Part shown: piece after piece, positions 32,392 to 40,961 of the stretch
Numbering within the stretch: position 1 is the stretch's first letter
Layout of the letters: every line of letters starts with the position of its first letter
Assembly (NCBI RefSeq): GCF_001571325.1
Contig: NZ_BCTO01000027.1
Location: forward strand, 1-64,000
Length of the DNA stretch: 64,000 nt
Reading direction: 5' to 3'
From: Delftia tsuruhatensis NBRC 16741
GTDB lineage: Bacteria > Pseudomonadota > Gammaproteobacteria > Burkholderiales > Burkholderiaceae_C
Program-made: the position numbers and the translations under genes
The notes under the pieces: model-generated
Told to the model about the DNA's origin: nothing
The model's input: only the letters and a program-made list of their open reading frames with translations
The model's database searches: none

Positions 32392-33888
32392 ATGTCCATG
32401 CGCCTGAGACGGGTCCTGTTGCTTCTGGCCTTGCTGGTGCTTGTGCTGGCCGCCTCGTCCTGGCTGCTGTTGCGCGCCTATCAATCCGGGCACGCGGCGC
32501 AGGAGCAGGCCGTTCGCATCGCCAGCATGGCCGCGGCCCGTCTGCTGGACAGGCAGGAGCCACGCGCTGCCAATGCCGAGCAGGCGCTGGCTGCCGTCCA
32601 ACCGCTGCTGGAGGCGGGATGGTCCGGCTTTCTGGTGGACAGCGCGGGCCGTGCGGTGCCGGCCGGCACGGCTGCGGCAACGGGTCAGCCTGCCTTGCCC
32701 GCTGATTTCAGCGAGCGCCTGGCTTCCAGCCTGGCGCACGGCTGGCTGGATGTGCCCGATGCGCAGGGCGGCACCCTGCGCGTTTTCTTCAGCAGGACGG
32801 CCCAGGGCTGGACCTGGGTGAGCTGGGTTCCCTGTTCCGCGCTGGATCCGGCGTGTTCCCCGCTCCTGAGGGGCGTGATCTGGGCGGCGATCGTGTTGTT
32901 TGCGCTGGCCGGCCTGGGCCTGGCGGGGCTGGCCCTGCGTGGCAGGGCGGACCCGATGAGGCCGGCCCGGCGCAGCCAGGCCGGCGGCGCACCGGGGGAG
33001 CGGGACAACGAAGCCGGCGAGGCCCATATCCAGAACGAGCGCCTGCAGGTGGTCGGCCGGCTGGCAGGCCGCTTCTCCCATGAGTTCAACAACCAGCTCG
33101 GCGTTCTGAGCAACAGCGCCTATCTGATTGAGCGTCGTTCGGAGGACCCGAACCTGCGCCTGCCTGCACAGGCCATGCTGCGTTCGGTGGACACGGCCAG
33201 CCGGTTGACGCAGCAGCTGCTGCGCTTCGGGCCGCGCCACAGCACGCATGCGCTGGTGGTGGATCTGTACCGCTGGTTGCCGGGGGTGCGGGGCACGCTG
33301 GCCGTGGTGCTGGGAAAGCGCGTGGCGCTGGAGGTGGCTGAGCCCGCCGAGGCCAGCCCGCCGGGCCAGCCGGCCGCGCGCCTGGGCGTATATGTGGACC
33401 CTGACGAGCTGGAGCTGGCGCTGATCAGCATTTTCCTGTCCGTGCGCGAGGCCTTGCCCGATGGCGCACGCGTGCGCATGGCGGCACATCCCGTGGGCGG
33501 ACATCTTGCGGCATCGGCCGCCAAGGGCGAGCAGGTGGAGATCCGCATCGAGGCCGTGGCCCACTGGCAGGGCGCCGGGCCGGGGCCGGAGGGGGTGGGT
33601 CCGGGCGAAGCGGGCGTAGCGGGCGTAGTGGCCGCAGCCAGCGCCGAGGCGCCGCAGCGGCCGCAGGAATCCCGCCCCGGCGTGCGGTTGAGCGACGCCG
33701 ATGCAGATGCCTCCTGCGGCCTGGCCCTGGCGCGCCGGCTGTGCCTGGCTGGCGGTGGCGTGGCGTGGGCCGAGGGCGGCAGCGGGGGAGGCGACGGCGA
33801 TGGAGACAGCGGCGGCCTGGCCGTCTCTCTGGTCCTGCCGCGCGTGCCCATGGCGGCGCAGGATTGTCTTGCGCAAAGCCTGGACTGA
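32392..33888 (+). CDS. Sensor histidine kinase with degenerate ATPase domain
   Basis: A 498-aa membrane protein. The first helix is LRRVLLLLALLVLVLAASSWLLL (about 4-26), a periplasmic domain of some 130 residues follows, and a second helix (GVIWAAIVLFALAGLGLAGL) is near 165. The dimerisation/phosphoacceptor segment is GRFSHEFNNQLGVLSN. The ATPase domain is eroded: the N-box reads LISIFLSVREAL, with Ser in place of both Asn residues, and no DxGxG or F-box is recognisable. Only a G2-like CGLALARRLC remains. It may be a pseudokinase. The start at 32392 lacks a clear ribosome-binding site. It is divergent from rpoN. Confidence 0.75.
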   Translation: MSMRLRRVLLLLALLVLVLAASSWLLLRAYQSGHAAQEQAVRIASMAAARLLDRQEPRAANAEQALAAVQPLLEAGWSGFLVDSAGRAVPAGTAAATGQPALPADFSERLASSLAHGWLDVPDAQGGTLRVFFSRTAQGWTWVSWVPCSALDPACSPLLRGVIWAAIVLFALAGLGLAGLALRGRADPMRPARRSQAGGAPGERDNEAGEAHIQNERLQVVGRLAGRFSHEFNNQLGVLSNSAYLIERRSEDPNLRLPAQAMLRSVDTASRLTQQLLRFGPRHSTHALVVDLYRWLPGVRGTLAVVLGKRVALEVAEPAEASPPGQPAARLGVYVDPDELELALISIFLSVREALPDGARVRMAAHPVGGHLAASAAKGEQVEIRIEAVAHWQGAGPGPEGVGPGEAGVAGVVAAASAEAPQRPQESRPGVRLSDADADASCGLALARRLCLAGGGVAWAEGGSGGGDGDGDSGGLAVSLVLPRVPMAAQDCLAQSLD

Positions 33889-33980
33889 GCTGGCATTCGC
33901 GGTCCTGGAAACAGGACTGCGCGCCGGGGCGCGCAGTCAGCAAGCAGGAAAGTCGAAAAAGAGAGGAGGGCCGAGCCCGG

Positions 33981-34124
33981 TCAGCGTGCGAGGCGCGCGA
34001 TCAGCAGCCCCGCCGCCAGCGCCGTGGCAATGGAGCGCAGCGGTTTCTTGCACACGGCGCTGCCCTGGCGGGAGAGGTCGGTGCTGCCAGCGGTACTTCT
34101 GGTCTGGAAGGGATCTTTGCTCAT
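33981..34124 (-). CDS. Small YqjD/DUF883-like tail protein
   Basis: A 47-aa protein with a polar first half and a hydrophobic helix at the end (KPLRSIATALAAGLLIARLAR). This arrangement resembles the C-terminal anchor of YqjD/DUF883 ribosome-associated inner-membrane proteins, without their coiled-coil part. The ATG at 34124 has a strong AAAGGAG upstream at five-base spacing. It lies downstream of the GlsB-type gene on the same strand. Confidence 0.6.
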   Translation of the reverse strand: MSKDPFQTRSTAGSTDLSRQGSAVCKKPLRSIATALAAGLLIARLAR

Positions 34125-34168
34125 GGAGGCTCCTTTCCTGCAAGTCAATGGCCCGTGGCCGGGCCGGC

Positions 34169-34447
34169 TCAGTGGCGCATGCGCGGTTTGCACAGGTTGA
34201 AGATGGCCAGCAGCGCAACGGCGCTGGCCATGGAAATGAAGATGGACATGGATGTGGCCGGCACCTGCGCCTGCGCATCCATGGCCGAGGGCGCCAGCAG
34301 CGGCGCCAGCAGCCAGCCGCCCAGCAAGGCGCCGATGGCGCCTATTGCCACGTTGAGCAAAATGCCTTGCTGGGCCTGGGTGTTCGTGACCATGCTGGTG
34401 ATCCAGCCGATCAGCCCGCCCACCATCAGCCAGATGAGGAAATCCAT
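34169..34447 (-). CDS. GlsB/YeaQ/YmgE-type stress membrane protein
   Basis: A 92-aa inner-membrane protein of the transglycosylase-associated (GlsB/YeaQ/YmgE) family. It has glycine-rich helices: FLIWLMVGGLIGWITSMV, then LLNVAIGAIGALLGGWLLAPLL and a third near the C-terminus. Family members are induced by stress and in stationary phase; no biochemical function is established. The stop is 44 bases before the small YqjD-like gene, and both are on the minus strand. Confidence 0.88.
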   Translation of the reverse strand: MDFLIWLMVGGLIGWITSMVTNTQAQQGILLNVAIGAIGALLGGWLLAPLLAPSAMDAQAQVPATSMSIFISMASAVALLAIFNLCKPRMRH

Positions 34448-34517
34448 GGCATCGCCTTTGACAAAAGTTGCAGTTGAATATCAATGGCAATCGGCGTGCC
34501 TGCCCGTCGCAAGCGAC

Positions 34518-35045
34518 TCAGCGCTCCGGTTGCGGGGTGCCGTTGCCCCGGGCCGGCGCAGGGCGGATTTGTGCCCGCTCGGCTTCGCGGCCTGAAGGTG
34601 TCTGGGCGTCCAGGCCCCGGTCGGGCGACTCGCTGACCTGGGGCAGATCGGCGGCGTGTTCTATCAATTCCTCGATGATGAAGCGGCCGTAGAGCTGGGC
34701 GCGCTCGGCGCCGGCGGCCTTGAGGGCATCGGCGGCGTTGCGTGCGGCCTCGTCGCTGTCCACCCGTACCACCAGCCAGTGGTAGCCGCGCTCGGCCAGG
34801 GCCTGGTGGGCCTTGACCAGATTGAGTTCCTGGCCCACGGCGGCCACGGGACTGGCCTGTCGCAGGTCTTGGTCGATCTGGGCCAGCATTTCCCGGTCGG
34901 TGTAGCGCCGTACGTCCTGCTCGGGCAGGTTCAGCGCCTGCAGCGCCGCCATGCCGTCATCGGCCTGCGCAGCCGTGGGAAAAGAGACCACCATGTGGCC
35001 CACGGGCTTGAAGACACCGTAGGCGCGGGCAGGAGAGGAGTCCAT
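34518..35045 (-). CDS. Hypothetical protein, stress-island type
   Basis: A 175-aa soluble protein that I cannot name. The first 140 residues look like a folded alpha/beta domain (GHMVVSFPTAAQADDGMAALQALNLPEQ, YHWLVVRVDSDEAARNAADAL), reminiscent of duplicated ferredoxin-like modules that start with a strand and pair with a helix. The last 35 residues are polar and probably disordered. It is transcribed toward the GlsB gene with a 70-base gap, and lies upstream of it on the same strand. Confidence 0.6.
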   Translation of the reverse strand: MDSSPARAYGVFKPVGHMVVSFPTAAQADDGMAALQALNLPEQDVRRYTDREMLAQIDQDLRQASPVAAVGQELNLVKAHQALAERGYHWLVVRVDSDEAARNAADALKAAGAERAQLYGRFIIEELIEHAADLPQVSESPDRGLDAQTPSGREAERAQIRPAPARGNGTPQPER

Positions 35046-35140
35046 GGGCTTGTCCTTGGTTGCTCAAAGGTGCTTGCAGGGTGGCAAGCAGCGTGCCCGC
35101 AAGGCAACGGCAGCAGGTGCTGTGCGCGTCTGCGCACGTG

Positions 35141-36736
35141 TCAGCCGGGTTCGGCGTCCGTCCTGTCCTTTTTGCCGCCCGCATAGTCCTTGAGCCGGTT
35201 GTACAGCGTCTTGAGGCTGATGCCGAGCACGGCGGCCGTGCGTTCCTTCTGGTACTTGCACTGCTTGAGCGTGGCCTGGATCAGCAGCCGCTCGGCCTGC
35301 GCCATGGTCATGCCGATGGGCAGCTGTATGGTGGCCGGCTCCATATCGGGCAGGTCGTAGGCGTCGCCTGCCGCGCCGTGGTCGGCGAACGGATGCACGG
35401 CGACAGGCGCGGCCTGCGCAGTGGGCGGCAATTGCGGGGCGTTGGCGGCCAGCTGTGCAGGCACGGATGTGTGCACGGATGCGTGCAATGACACCGGCAT
35501 GGGGGCGGGCTGGGCAATGGCCACCGGTGGGCGTGGCAGCCATTCGGTGCCTACCTGCGGGCCGGGCTCCATGACGTAGGCACGCTGCACGGCATTGCGC
35601 AGCTCGCGCACATTGCCGGGCCAGCTGTGCTGCGCCAACTGCCTCAGGGCCGACGCCGTGAACTGCTTGGTCTGCCCCTCTCGCTGAGAGATGGCCTGCA
35701 GCAAGTGCTGGGCCAGCAGCGGGACGTCGGACAGGCGCTCGCGCAGCGGCGGCAGCTCGATGGGAAAGACGTTCAGCCGGTACAGCAGGTCCTCGCGCAG
35801 CCTGCCGCTGGCCACGGCCTCGAAGGGGCAGCGGTTGGTGGCGGCGATCACGCGCACATCGGTCTGCAGCGTCTGGGTGGAGCCCACGCGCATGAAGCGG
35901 CCGGTCTCCAGCACGCGCAGCAGCTTGACCTGCAGCTCCATGGGCATTTCCGTGATCTCGTCCAGGAACAGCGTGCCCGTGGCCGCGCGCTCGAAAAAGC
36001 CCTGGTGCTGGCGGTCGGCACCCGTGAAGCTGCCCTTTTCGTGGCCGAAGATCTCGCTTTCGATGAGATGCGGCGAAATGGCGCCGCAGTTCACGGCAAG
36101 AAACGGGCGGCTGCGCCGCTGGCTCAAGTCGTGCAGGGTCTGCGCCACGACCTCCTTGCCGGTGCCGCTCTCTCCCGTGAGAAACACCGTGACCGAGGTG
36201 CCCGCCACGCGCTCCATCTGCTGGTACAGGCGCTGCATGGGAGGCGATTGGCCCAGGAGCCGGCCAAAGCGGCCTTCCTGCGCGCAGTAGCTGCCAGCGG
36301 GTGCGCAATGGTCTTGTGCCGTGATCTGATCGGAGGCCGGGCCTGCGCCGTTGCGGCTGTCCGCGCCCGACAGGCCCGGCGTAGGGATGAGAAAACGCGA
36401 AAGAATGTCCTCGAGCCGGCCTATGCCCACGGGCTTGACCAGATAGTCCATGGCGCCTCGGCGCAGGGCTTCGATGGAGGAGTCCAGGCTGGCATGGCCG
36501 GTCACCAGCACGATCTGCGAGTCCTGCGGCACTTGCCGGTCGCCGAACAGGTCCATGCCGTTGCCATCGGGCAGCTGCAGGTCCAGCAGAACCAGGCTGG
36601 GCGGCTGCATGGCCATCTGGCGGCGCGCATCGCGCAGGGTGTGGGCCACGGCGACCGAAAAGCGGTCCACGCCCACCAGTTCGCGCATGGTGGCTGCCGA
36701 GTCCGCGTCGTCATCGACGATCAGCACGTGGTTCAT
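35141..36736 (-). CDS. Sigma-54-dependent response regulator (NtrC family)
   Basis: A 531-aa activator. The receiver (1-115) has the acidic pair IVDDD, phospho-acceptor Asp52 (LVLLDLQLPDG) and VKP at 100-102. The AAA+ domain has Walker A GESGTGKE (188-195), Walker B TLFLDEITEMP and the sigma-54 contact loop at 235-240, which reads GSFTGA instead of GAFTGA. The C-terminal Fis-type helix-turn-helix is TAAVLGISLKTLYNRLKDY. A long Ala/Pro-rich linker precedes it. The ATG at 36736 has GGAG upstream. It is the natural partner of the sigma-54 paralogue at 30728-32062; its kinase may be the degenerate one at 32392 or another. Confidence 0.93.
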   Translation of the reverse strand: MNHVLIVDDDADSAATMRELVGVDRFSVAVAHTLRDARRQMAMQPPSLVLLDLQLPDGNGMDLFGDRQVPQDSQIVLVTGHASLDSSIEALRRGAMDYLVKPVGIGRLEDILSRFLIPTPGLSGADSRNGAGPASDQITAQDHCAPAGSYCAQEGRFGRLLGQSPPMQRLYQQMERVAGTSVTVFLTGESGTGKEVVAQTLHDLSQRRSRPFLAVNCGAISPHLIESEIFGHEKGSFTGADRQHQGFFERAATGTLFLDEITEMPMELQVKLLRVLETGRFMRVGSTQTLQTDVRVIAATNRCPFEAVASGRLREDLLYRLNVFPIELPPLRERLSDVPLLAQHLLQAISQREGQTKQFTASALRQLAQHSWPGNVRELRNAVQRAYVMEPGPQVGTEWLPRPPVAIAQPAPMPVSLHASVHTSVPAQLAANAPQLPPTAQAAPVAVHPFADHGAAGDAYDLPDMEPATIQLPIGMTMAQAERLLIQATLKQCKYQKERTAAVLGISLKTLYNRLKDYAGGKKDRTDAEPG

Positions 36737-36898
36737 TCCATGGCCTCCAGAGCTGCCGGCCGCAGCCTGTTTTGACAAAAATTCATGATCCGGCAGTTTA
36801 GGGGCTGGGATGTATGCATCTGTGTCAGTCCACAGGCACAGTGCTTGCCGGGTGGTCCGGTCCCCGCCGCCGTCGCCGCAAAGAGGGGATCAAGCGGA

Positions 36899-37993
36899 TC
36901 AGGCGGGCCGGCGGCTGGCGCCCTGGCCACGGCGGGGCGGGGTCCTGCGGGGCCGGGGCTGGGGCTCCAGCAGGCCCAGGAACAGGCATTCCTTGGCGCT
37001 CAGCCCGCGCGTGCGCCGTGCGGGTGCAGCGGTCGCGGCGGGCGGGCATTGTCCGGGCTGCTCGCACAGGGCCAGTACCCGGGGATGGATGTAGAACTTG
37101 CGGCAAACCGTACAGGTATTGCCCAGGCGCCGCGCCACCTCGGCGATCAGGTCCGTGAAGGTGAGCGCGCCCGGATGGCGGCTGCCCGCCGGTGACGCTG
37201 CGGCGGCCATGGCCAGCTCCAGCGCGTACACGCTGGCATGCCAGGTACGGAAGTCCTTGGCACTGAAGTCCGGTCCGTCTGCCTCGTCTGCCCCGGCCTT
37301 GCTGCAGATCCTGCGGATGTAGTCGTTCACGTGCTCGGAGCGCACATGGTGAACATCTCCCTCGTCGTCCACGAACTGGAAAAGCCGCTGCCCCGGCAGG
37401 TCCTGGCAGCGCTTGACGACGCGGGCCACGGCCCGGTCGGACACGCGGGCCTGCTGGGCGACGCCGCTCTTGCCCTTGAAGCTCAGCGTCAGCTCGCCGG
37501 CGCGCACCTGGGCATGGCGGTTCCTGAGCGTGGTCAGGCCGAAGGATCCATTGGCTTCTGAATACTCGTCATTGCCAACGCGCAGCGCCGTGCAGTCCAG
37601 CAGCCAGACGATGGTGGCCACCACGGTTTCGAGCTGCGGCCGCCCCGGCCTGAGGTCCCGCGCCACGGCACGCCGAATGGCGGGCAGATGCCGGCCGAAC
37701 TCGCGCATGCGGTCGAACTTGACCTGCTTGCGCTGCTCCTGCCACTGCGGGTGATAGCGGTATTGCTTGCGCCCGCGGGCATCGCGGCCCGTGGCCTGCA
37801 GGTGGCCCCGGGCGTCAGGGCAGATCCATACATCCACATAGGCCGGTGGAATGGCCAATTTGCGGATGCGCTCCAGCGCCTGGGCGTCGCGCACGGGCCT
37901 GCCGTCCTGGTCCACATAGGAAAAGCCTTTGCCACGCCGCACGCGGCGCCAGCCGGGCATGCGGTCGTTGACATGGATGAGGTCTGCAGTCAG
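36899..37993 (-). CDS. DNA topoisomerase IB, probable CTG start
   Basis: A 364-aa poxvirus-type topoisomerase IB that relaxes supercoils through a 3'-phosphotyrosine. Catalytic residues lie in CTALRVGNDEY (Arg), SFKGKSG (Lys), FRTWHAS (Arg, His) and CRKFYIHP (Tyr301). The first ATG, at 37960, would cut into the conserved N-terminal segment; in-frame upstream codons read LTADLIHVNDR, matching the family's opening, with no ATG, GTG or TTG among them. A CTG at 37991-37993 overlaps the stop of the proline-rich gene as CTGA and has AGGGG five bases upstream. I take it as the start. The C-terminal tail is basic and disordered. Confidence 0.88.
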   Translation of the reverse strand: MTADLIHVNDRMPGWRRVRRGKGFSYVDQDGRPVRDAQALERIRKLAIPPAYVDVWICPDARGHLQATGRDARGRKQYRYHPQWQEQRKQVKFDRMREFGRHLPAIRRAVARDLRPGRPQLETVVATIVWLLDCTALRVGNDEYSEANGSFGLTTLRNRHAQVRAGELTLSFKGKSGVAQQARVSDRAVARVVKRCQDLPGQRLFQFVDDEGDVHHVRSEHVNDYIRRICSKAGADEADGPDFSAKDFRTWHASVYALELAMAAAASPAGSRHPGALTFTDLIAEVARRLGNTCTVCRKFYIHPRVLALCEQPGQCPPAATAAPARRTRGLSAKECLFLGLLEPQPRPRRTPPRRGQGASRRPA

Positions 37994-38166
37994 TGCAACC
38001 CCTGCGGCGGCGGCGGCGGAGGTGCGATGGGGGGATCGGAATAGGGTGAAGGCGCCGGAGCCGGCGGAGGATCACCCACGGGTGGCACCAGCGGCTCGGT
38101 CGGCGGCGGATTGACCGGCGGAGCGACGGGAGGTGTGGCAGGCGGTGTGGGTGGTGCAGCGATCAT
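37990..38166 (-). CDS. Small proline-rich protein upstream of topoisomerase IB
   Basis: A 58-aa protein that is almost half proline (PPTPPATPPVAPPVNPPP), without a signal peptide or recognisable family. The ATG at 38166 has AGGAGAAA about ten bases upstream. Its stop codon overlaps the CTG start codon of the topoisomerase gene, so its translation probably drives that of the downstream enzyme. Function unknown; it may serve mainly as a coupling leader. Confidence 0.55.
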   Translation of the reverse strand: MIAAPPTPPATPPVAPPVNPPPTEPLVPPVGDPPPAPAPSPYSDPPIAPPPPPPQGLH

Positions 38167-38305
38167 GGAACGGTTTCTCCTGTGATGGTGGCGGGCCGCA
38201 GCGGCCATGCAGCCGCTGCAGCAATCGCCATGCCCGGACCCTTGCACGGGGCCGAAGCGTTGACATTTGGTAGCAATGATTCGCGAAAACCGGTGGCCTG
38301 CGGCC

Positions 38306-40393
38306 TCAGGCCAGCGTCCTCAGCGTGGGCTCGCGGTCCCAGAAGCGATTCTTGGCGCCTTCGACAAAGGGCTTGGGCGTGTCGATGGGAAACACGCCCT
38401 CGTCCGGCGTGATGCCCGCGGTCTGCAGGATGTGCCCGGTGGCCTTGCAGGCCGCAATGGCCTTGAGGTGGCCGAAGGCATCGCGGAACCAGTCCTGGGC
38501 GGCCGCTTCCCGGGCCAGGGCTTCGCCGCGCTGCGGCGTGAGGATGGACACCACGGCGTCGAACTGCGCCGAGGGCGATCCGGCCAGCTGGCCGTCTGCA
38601 GGCAGGTGGCTGCCGTCGTCCAGCGTGGCGCCGCCGATCTTGGGCGCAATGATCTTCACGCTGGCCTTTTGCGCCACCAGGGCCTTGTGGAAGGCGGCAA
38701 TGTGCCGGGCGCTGGAGCCTTCATCCACCAGGATGGCCACGCAGCGGCCCTGCAGTGTGGGCTTCATGCGGTCGATGATGCGCGTGGCCGGGCTGGGCGG
38801 CAGCTTTTGCGGGGGCACGGCAGGCTTGGCGGCAGGCGGCAGCTGGGGCAGGCCCAGGCCGTCGGCCACGCGCTTTGCCAGGTCGGCGTCTATCACCTGC
38901 AGGTGGCCCACCACGGCCAGTCGCACATGCGGCGTCTGCACCTTGGACAGCTCGAACACCAGGGCGCTGGCGATGTGGGCCTGCTCCACCGCGCTCTGGC
39001 TGGCGTAGAACATGCGCGCCTGGCTGTAGTGGTCGGCAAAGCTTTCGGGGCGGATGCGGCCCTTGGCGCCGTCCCCGTCATCCTGGGCAAAGTGCCTGAA
39101 GCCGCGCGCCGCCGAGGCGCGCGGACTGTCGGCCTGCAGGCTGGAGGGCTCGTAGGCCACGCGGCCCTTGGGCACCTGGGTCTGCATATGGCCGTCGCGC
39201 TGGTCGTGGGCAAACGGGCATTTGGGCGCGTTGATGGGCAGCTGCGTGAAGTTGGGCCCGCCCAGTCGCGACAGCTGGGTGTCCAGGTAGGAGAAAAGGC
39301 GGCCCTGCAGCAGCGGATCGTTGCTGAAGTCGATGCCCGGGGGCAGGTTGGCCGGGCAGAAGGCGACCTGCTCGGTCTCGGCAAAGAAGTTGTCGGGCCA
39401 GCGGTCCAGCACGAAGCGGCCGATCTTGCGCAGCGGTATTTCCTCTTCCGTAATGATCTTGGTGGGGTCCAGATGGTCATAGGGCAGGGCGTCGGCCTGT
39501 TCCTGCGAGAACAGCTGCACGCACAGCTCCCAGGCCGGGTAGTCGCCCGCCTCGATGGCCTCGAACAGGTCGCGGCGGTGGTAGTCGTTGTCGGCGGCCT
39601 GCAGCTTCAGGGCCTCGTCCCAGACGGTGGATTGGATGCCCAGCTCGGGCCGCCAGTGGAATTTCACGAAGGTGCTTTTGCCTTGCGCATTGACCAGCCG
39701 GAAGCTGTGCACGCCAAAGCCCTCGATCATGCGCAGGCTGCGCGCGATGGTGCGGTCGCTCATGATCCACATGACCATGTGCATGGACTCGGGCATGAGG
39801 GAGATGAAGTCCCAGAACGTGTCGTGCGCCGTGGCAGCCTGTGGAAAGCCCCGGTCCGGCTCCATCTTCACGGCATGGACCAGGTCGGGAAACTTCATGG
39901 CGTCCTGGATGAAGAACACCGGAATGTTGTTGCCGACCAGATCCCAGTTGCCCTCTTCGGTATAGAACTTGATGGCGAAGCCGCGCACGTCCCGCGGGGT
40001 GTCCACCGAGCCTGCGCCGCCGGCCACGGTGGAAAAGCGCACGAAGACCGGCACCTGCTTGCCGGTTTCGGTCAGCACCTTGGCGGTGGTGTACTGCTCC
40101 AGTGAATCGGTCAGCTGGAAATAACCGTGGACACCTGTGCCGCGTGCATGGACGATCCGCTCCGGAATGCGCTCATGGTCGAAATGCGTGATTTTCTCGC
40201 GCAATATGAAATCTTCCAGCAGCGTGGGTCCCTTTGGCCCTTGCTTCAATGAATTCTGGTTGTCCGCAACCGGTATGCCCTGCTGCGTCGTCAATACAGG
40301 ATGAGAGGCTTCGGCCTGCTGCTGGAGTTCTCCGCCGTGGCCAACGGGGCATTGGGATGGGGATTTCTTTTCAGCTGGGGCTTTCTTGGCCAT
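38306..40393 (-). CDS. katE: Catalase HPII (large-subunit catalase)
   Basis: A 695-aa large-subunit haem catalase. The distal His89 is in [10 protein letters not shown], the distal Asn in [12 protein letters not shown] (155/156), and the proximal haem Tyr369 in RLFSYLDTQ. After the catalase core comes a flavodoxin/DJ-1-like C-terminal domain ([21 protein letters not shown]) typical of HPII enzymes. It removes H2O2, chiefly in stationary phase. The ATG at 40393 has AAGGAG eight bases upstream; the next ATG upstream, at 40420, has none. It is separated from the preceding Q/N-rich gene by a terminator. Confidence 0.96.
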   Translation of the reverse strand: MAKKAPAEKKSPSQCPVGHGGELQQQAEASHPVLTTQQGIPVADNQNSLKQGPKGPTLLEDFILREKITHFDHERIPERIVHARGTGVHGYFQLTDSLEQYTTAKVLTETGKQVPVFVRFSTVAGGAGSVDTPRDVRGFAIKFYTEEGNWDLVGNNIPVFFIQDAMKFPDLVHAVKMEPDRGFPQAATAHDTFWDFISLMPESMHMVMWIMSDRTIARSLRMIEGFGVHSFRLVNAQGKSTFVKFHWRPELGIQSTVWDEALKLQAADNDYHRRDLFEAIEAGDYPAWELCVQLFSQEQADALPYDHLDPTKIITEEEIPLRKIGRFVLDRWPDNFFAETEQVAFCPANLPPGIDFSNDPLLQGRLFSYLDTQLSRLGGPNFTQLPINAPKCPFAHDQRDGHMQTQVPKGRVAYEPSSLQADSPRASAARGFRHFAQDDGDGAKGRIRPESFADHYSQARMFYASQSAVEQAHIASALVFELSKVQTPHVRLAVVGHLQVIDADLAKRVADGLGLPQLPPAAKPAVPPQKLPPSPATRIIDRMKPTLQGRCVAILVDEGSSARHIAAFHKALVAQKASVKIIAPKIGGATLDDGSHLPADGQLAGSPSAQFDAVVSILTPQRGEALAREAAAQDWFRDAFGHLKAIAACKATGHILQTAGITPDEGVFPIDTPKPFVEGAKNRFWDREPTLRTLA

Positions 40394-40490
40394 GATGCAC
40401 TCCTTGGGAATGAACGCCATGTTCTTTTGACGCGGATATTTCAAGCGGAGCAACGGTATGTTTTTCAGTTGCCGCAATGGGAAAATAAAA

Positions 40491-40514
40491 AAAAGGGCCC
40501 GGAGGACCCTTTTT
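40491..40514 (-). terminator. Terminator between the Q/N-rich gene and katE
   Basis: A hairpin, GGGTCC / GGGCCC with one G-U pair on the minus strand, is flanked by A and T runs on both sides, so it could work in both directions. It follows the Q/N-rich gene by about 20 bases and isolates katE, which then needs its own promoter at about 40394-40490. Confidence 0.75.
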
Positions 40515-40535
40515 TCAGGTCATGCAACCTGCGGC

Positions 40536-40745
40536 TCAACGCTGCTGGTGGCTGTCCTGCTTTTGCTGCTGACCCGGCTGGTTGCGCTGGGGGTTGCTCT
40601 GCTGTTGCTGATGGTTGGGATTATTGGGATTGCTTTGCTGCTGCTGCCCCGGATTGTTTTGTTGCTGCTGCTGGTTCTGCTTGTTCTTGTCGTTTTGCTG
40701 GTTGCTGGCCGTGTTGCCTTGAGGGTTATTGGTCTGTTGCGTCAT
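40536..40745 (-). CDS. Small glutamine/asparagine-rich protein
   Basis: A 69-aa, extremely hydrophilic protein, more than half Gln and Asn, with polyglutamine runs (NKQNQQQQQNNPGQQQQSNP). It has no hydrophobic core, so it must be disordered; the make-up resembles hydrophilin-like protectants or prion-like low-complexity segments. The ATG at 40745 has AAGGAG seven bases upstream; the ATG at 40751 is too close to it. It is followed by a terminator and lies in a locally AT-richer patch. Function unknown. Confidence 0.65.
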   Translation of the reverse strand: MTQQTNNPQGNTASNQQNDKNKQNQQQQQNNPGQQQQSNPNNPNHQQQQSNPQRNQPGQQQKQDSHQQR

Positions 40746-40883
40746 TTCCATACTCCTTAAGTAAACAGCGATGCCGTCATCACTGCAATTTCATTGTGCT
40801 GCCTGAAAAATCCACGGCGTGTAGGAAATTCGGAAGATTACTTTTGGTAAATCATTGGAATTTGCTATGAATATCATGGAATC

Positions 40884-40902
40884 CATTTTTGCGGCAAAAA
40901 TG
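40884..40902. promoter_or_regulatory. Perfect 19-base palindrome downstream of ku
   Basis: CATTTTTGC-G-GCAAAAATG is a perfect dyad with a one-base centre. It lies in the AT-rich gap between the ku stop and the Q/N-rich gene start. It may be a terminator stem for the ligD-ku transcript or an operator for the Q/N-rich gene; nothing decides between these. Confidence 0.5.
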
Positions 40903-40961
40903 CATGTATTTTTTATCATGAAATGCCATTTGTAGATTATGCAAAACGGCAATGGTCCGTT

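Noticed and set aside
34139..34154. Sigma-54-like site (GG-N10-GC with perfect TTGCA) ahead of the 47-aa gene
   Set aside because: The transcription start it predicts would fall between the ribosome-binding site and the ATG, leaving no usable leader.
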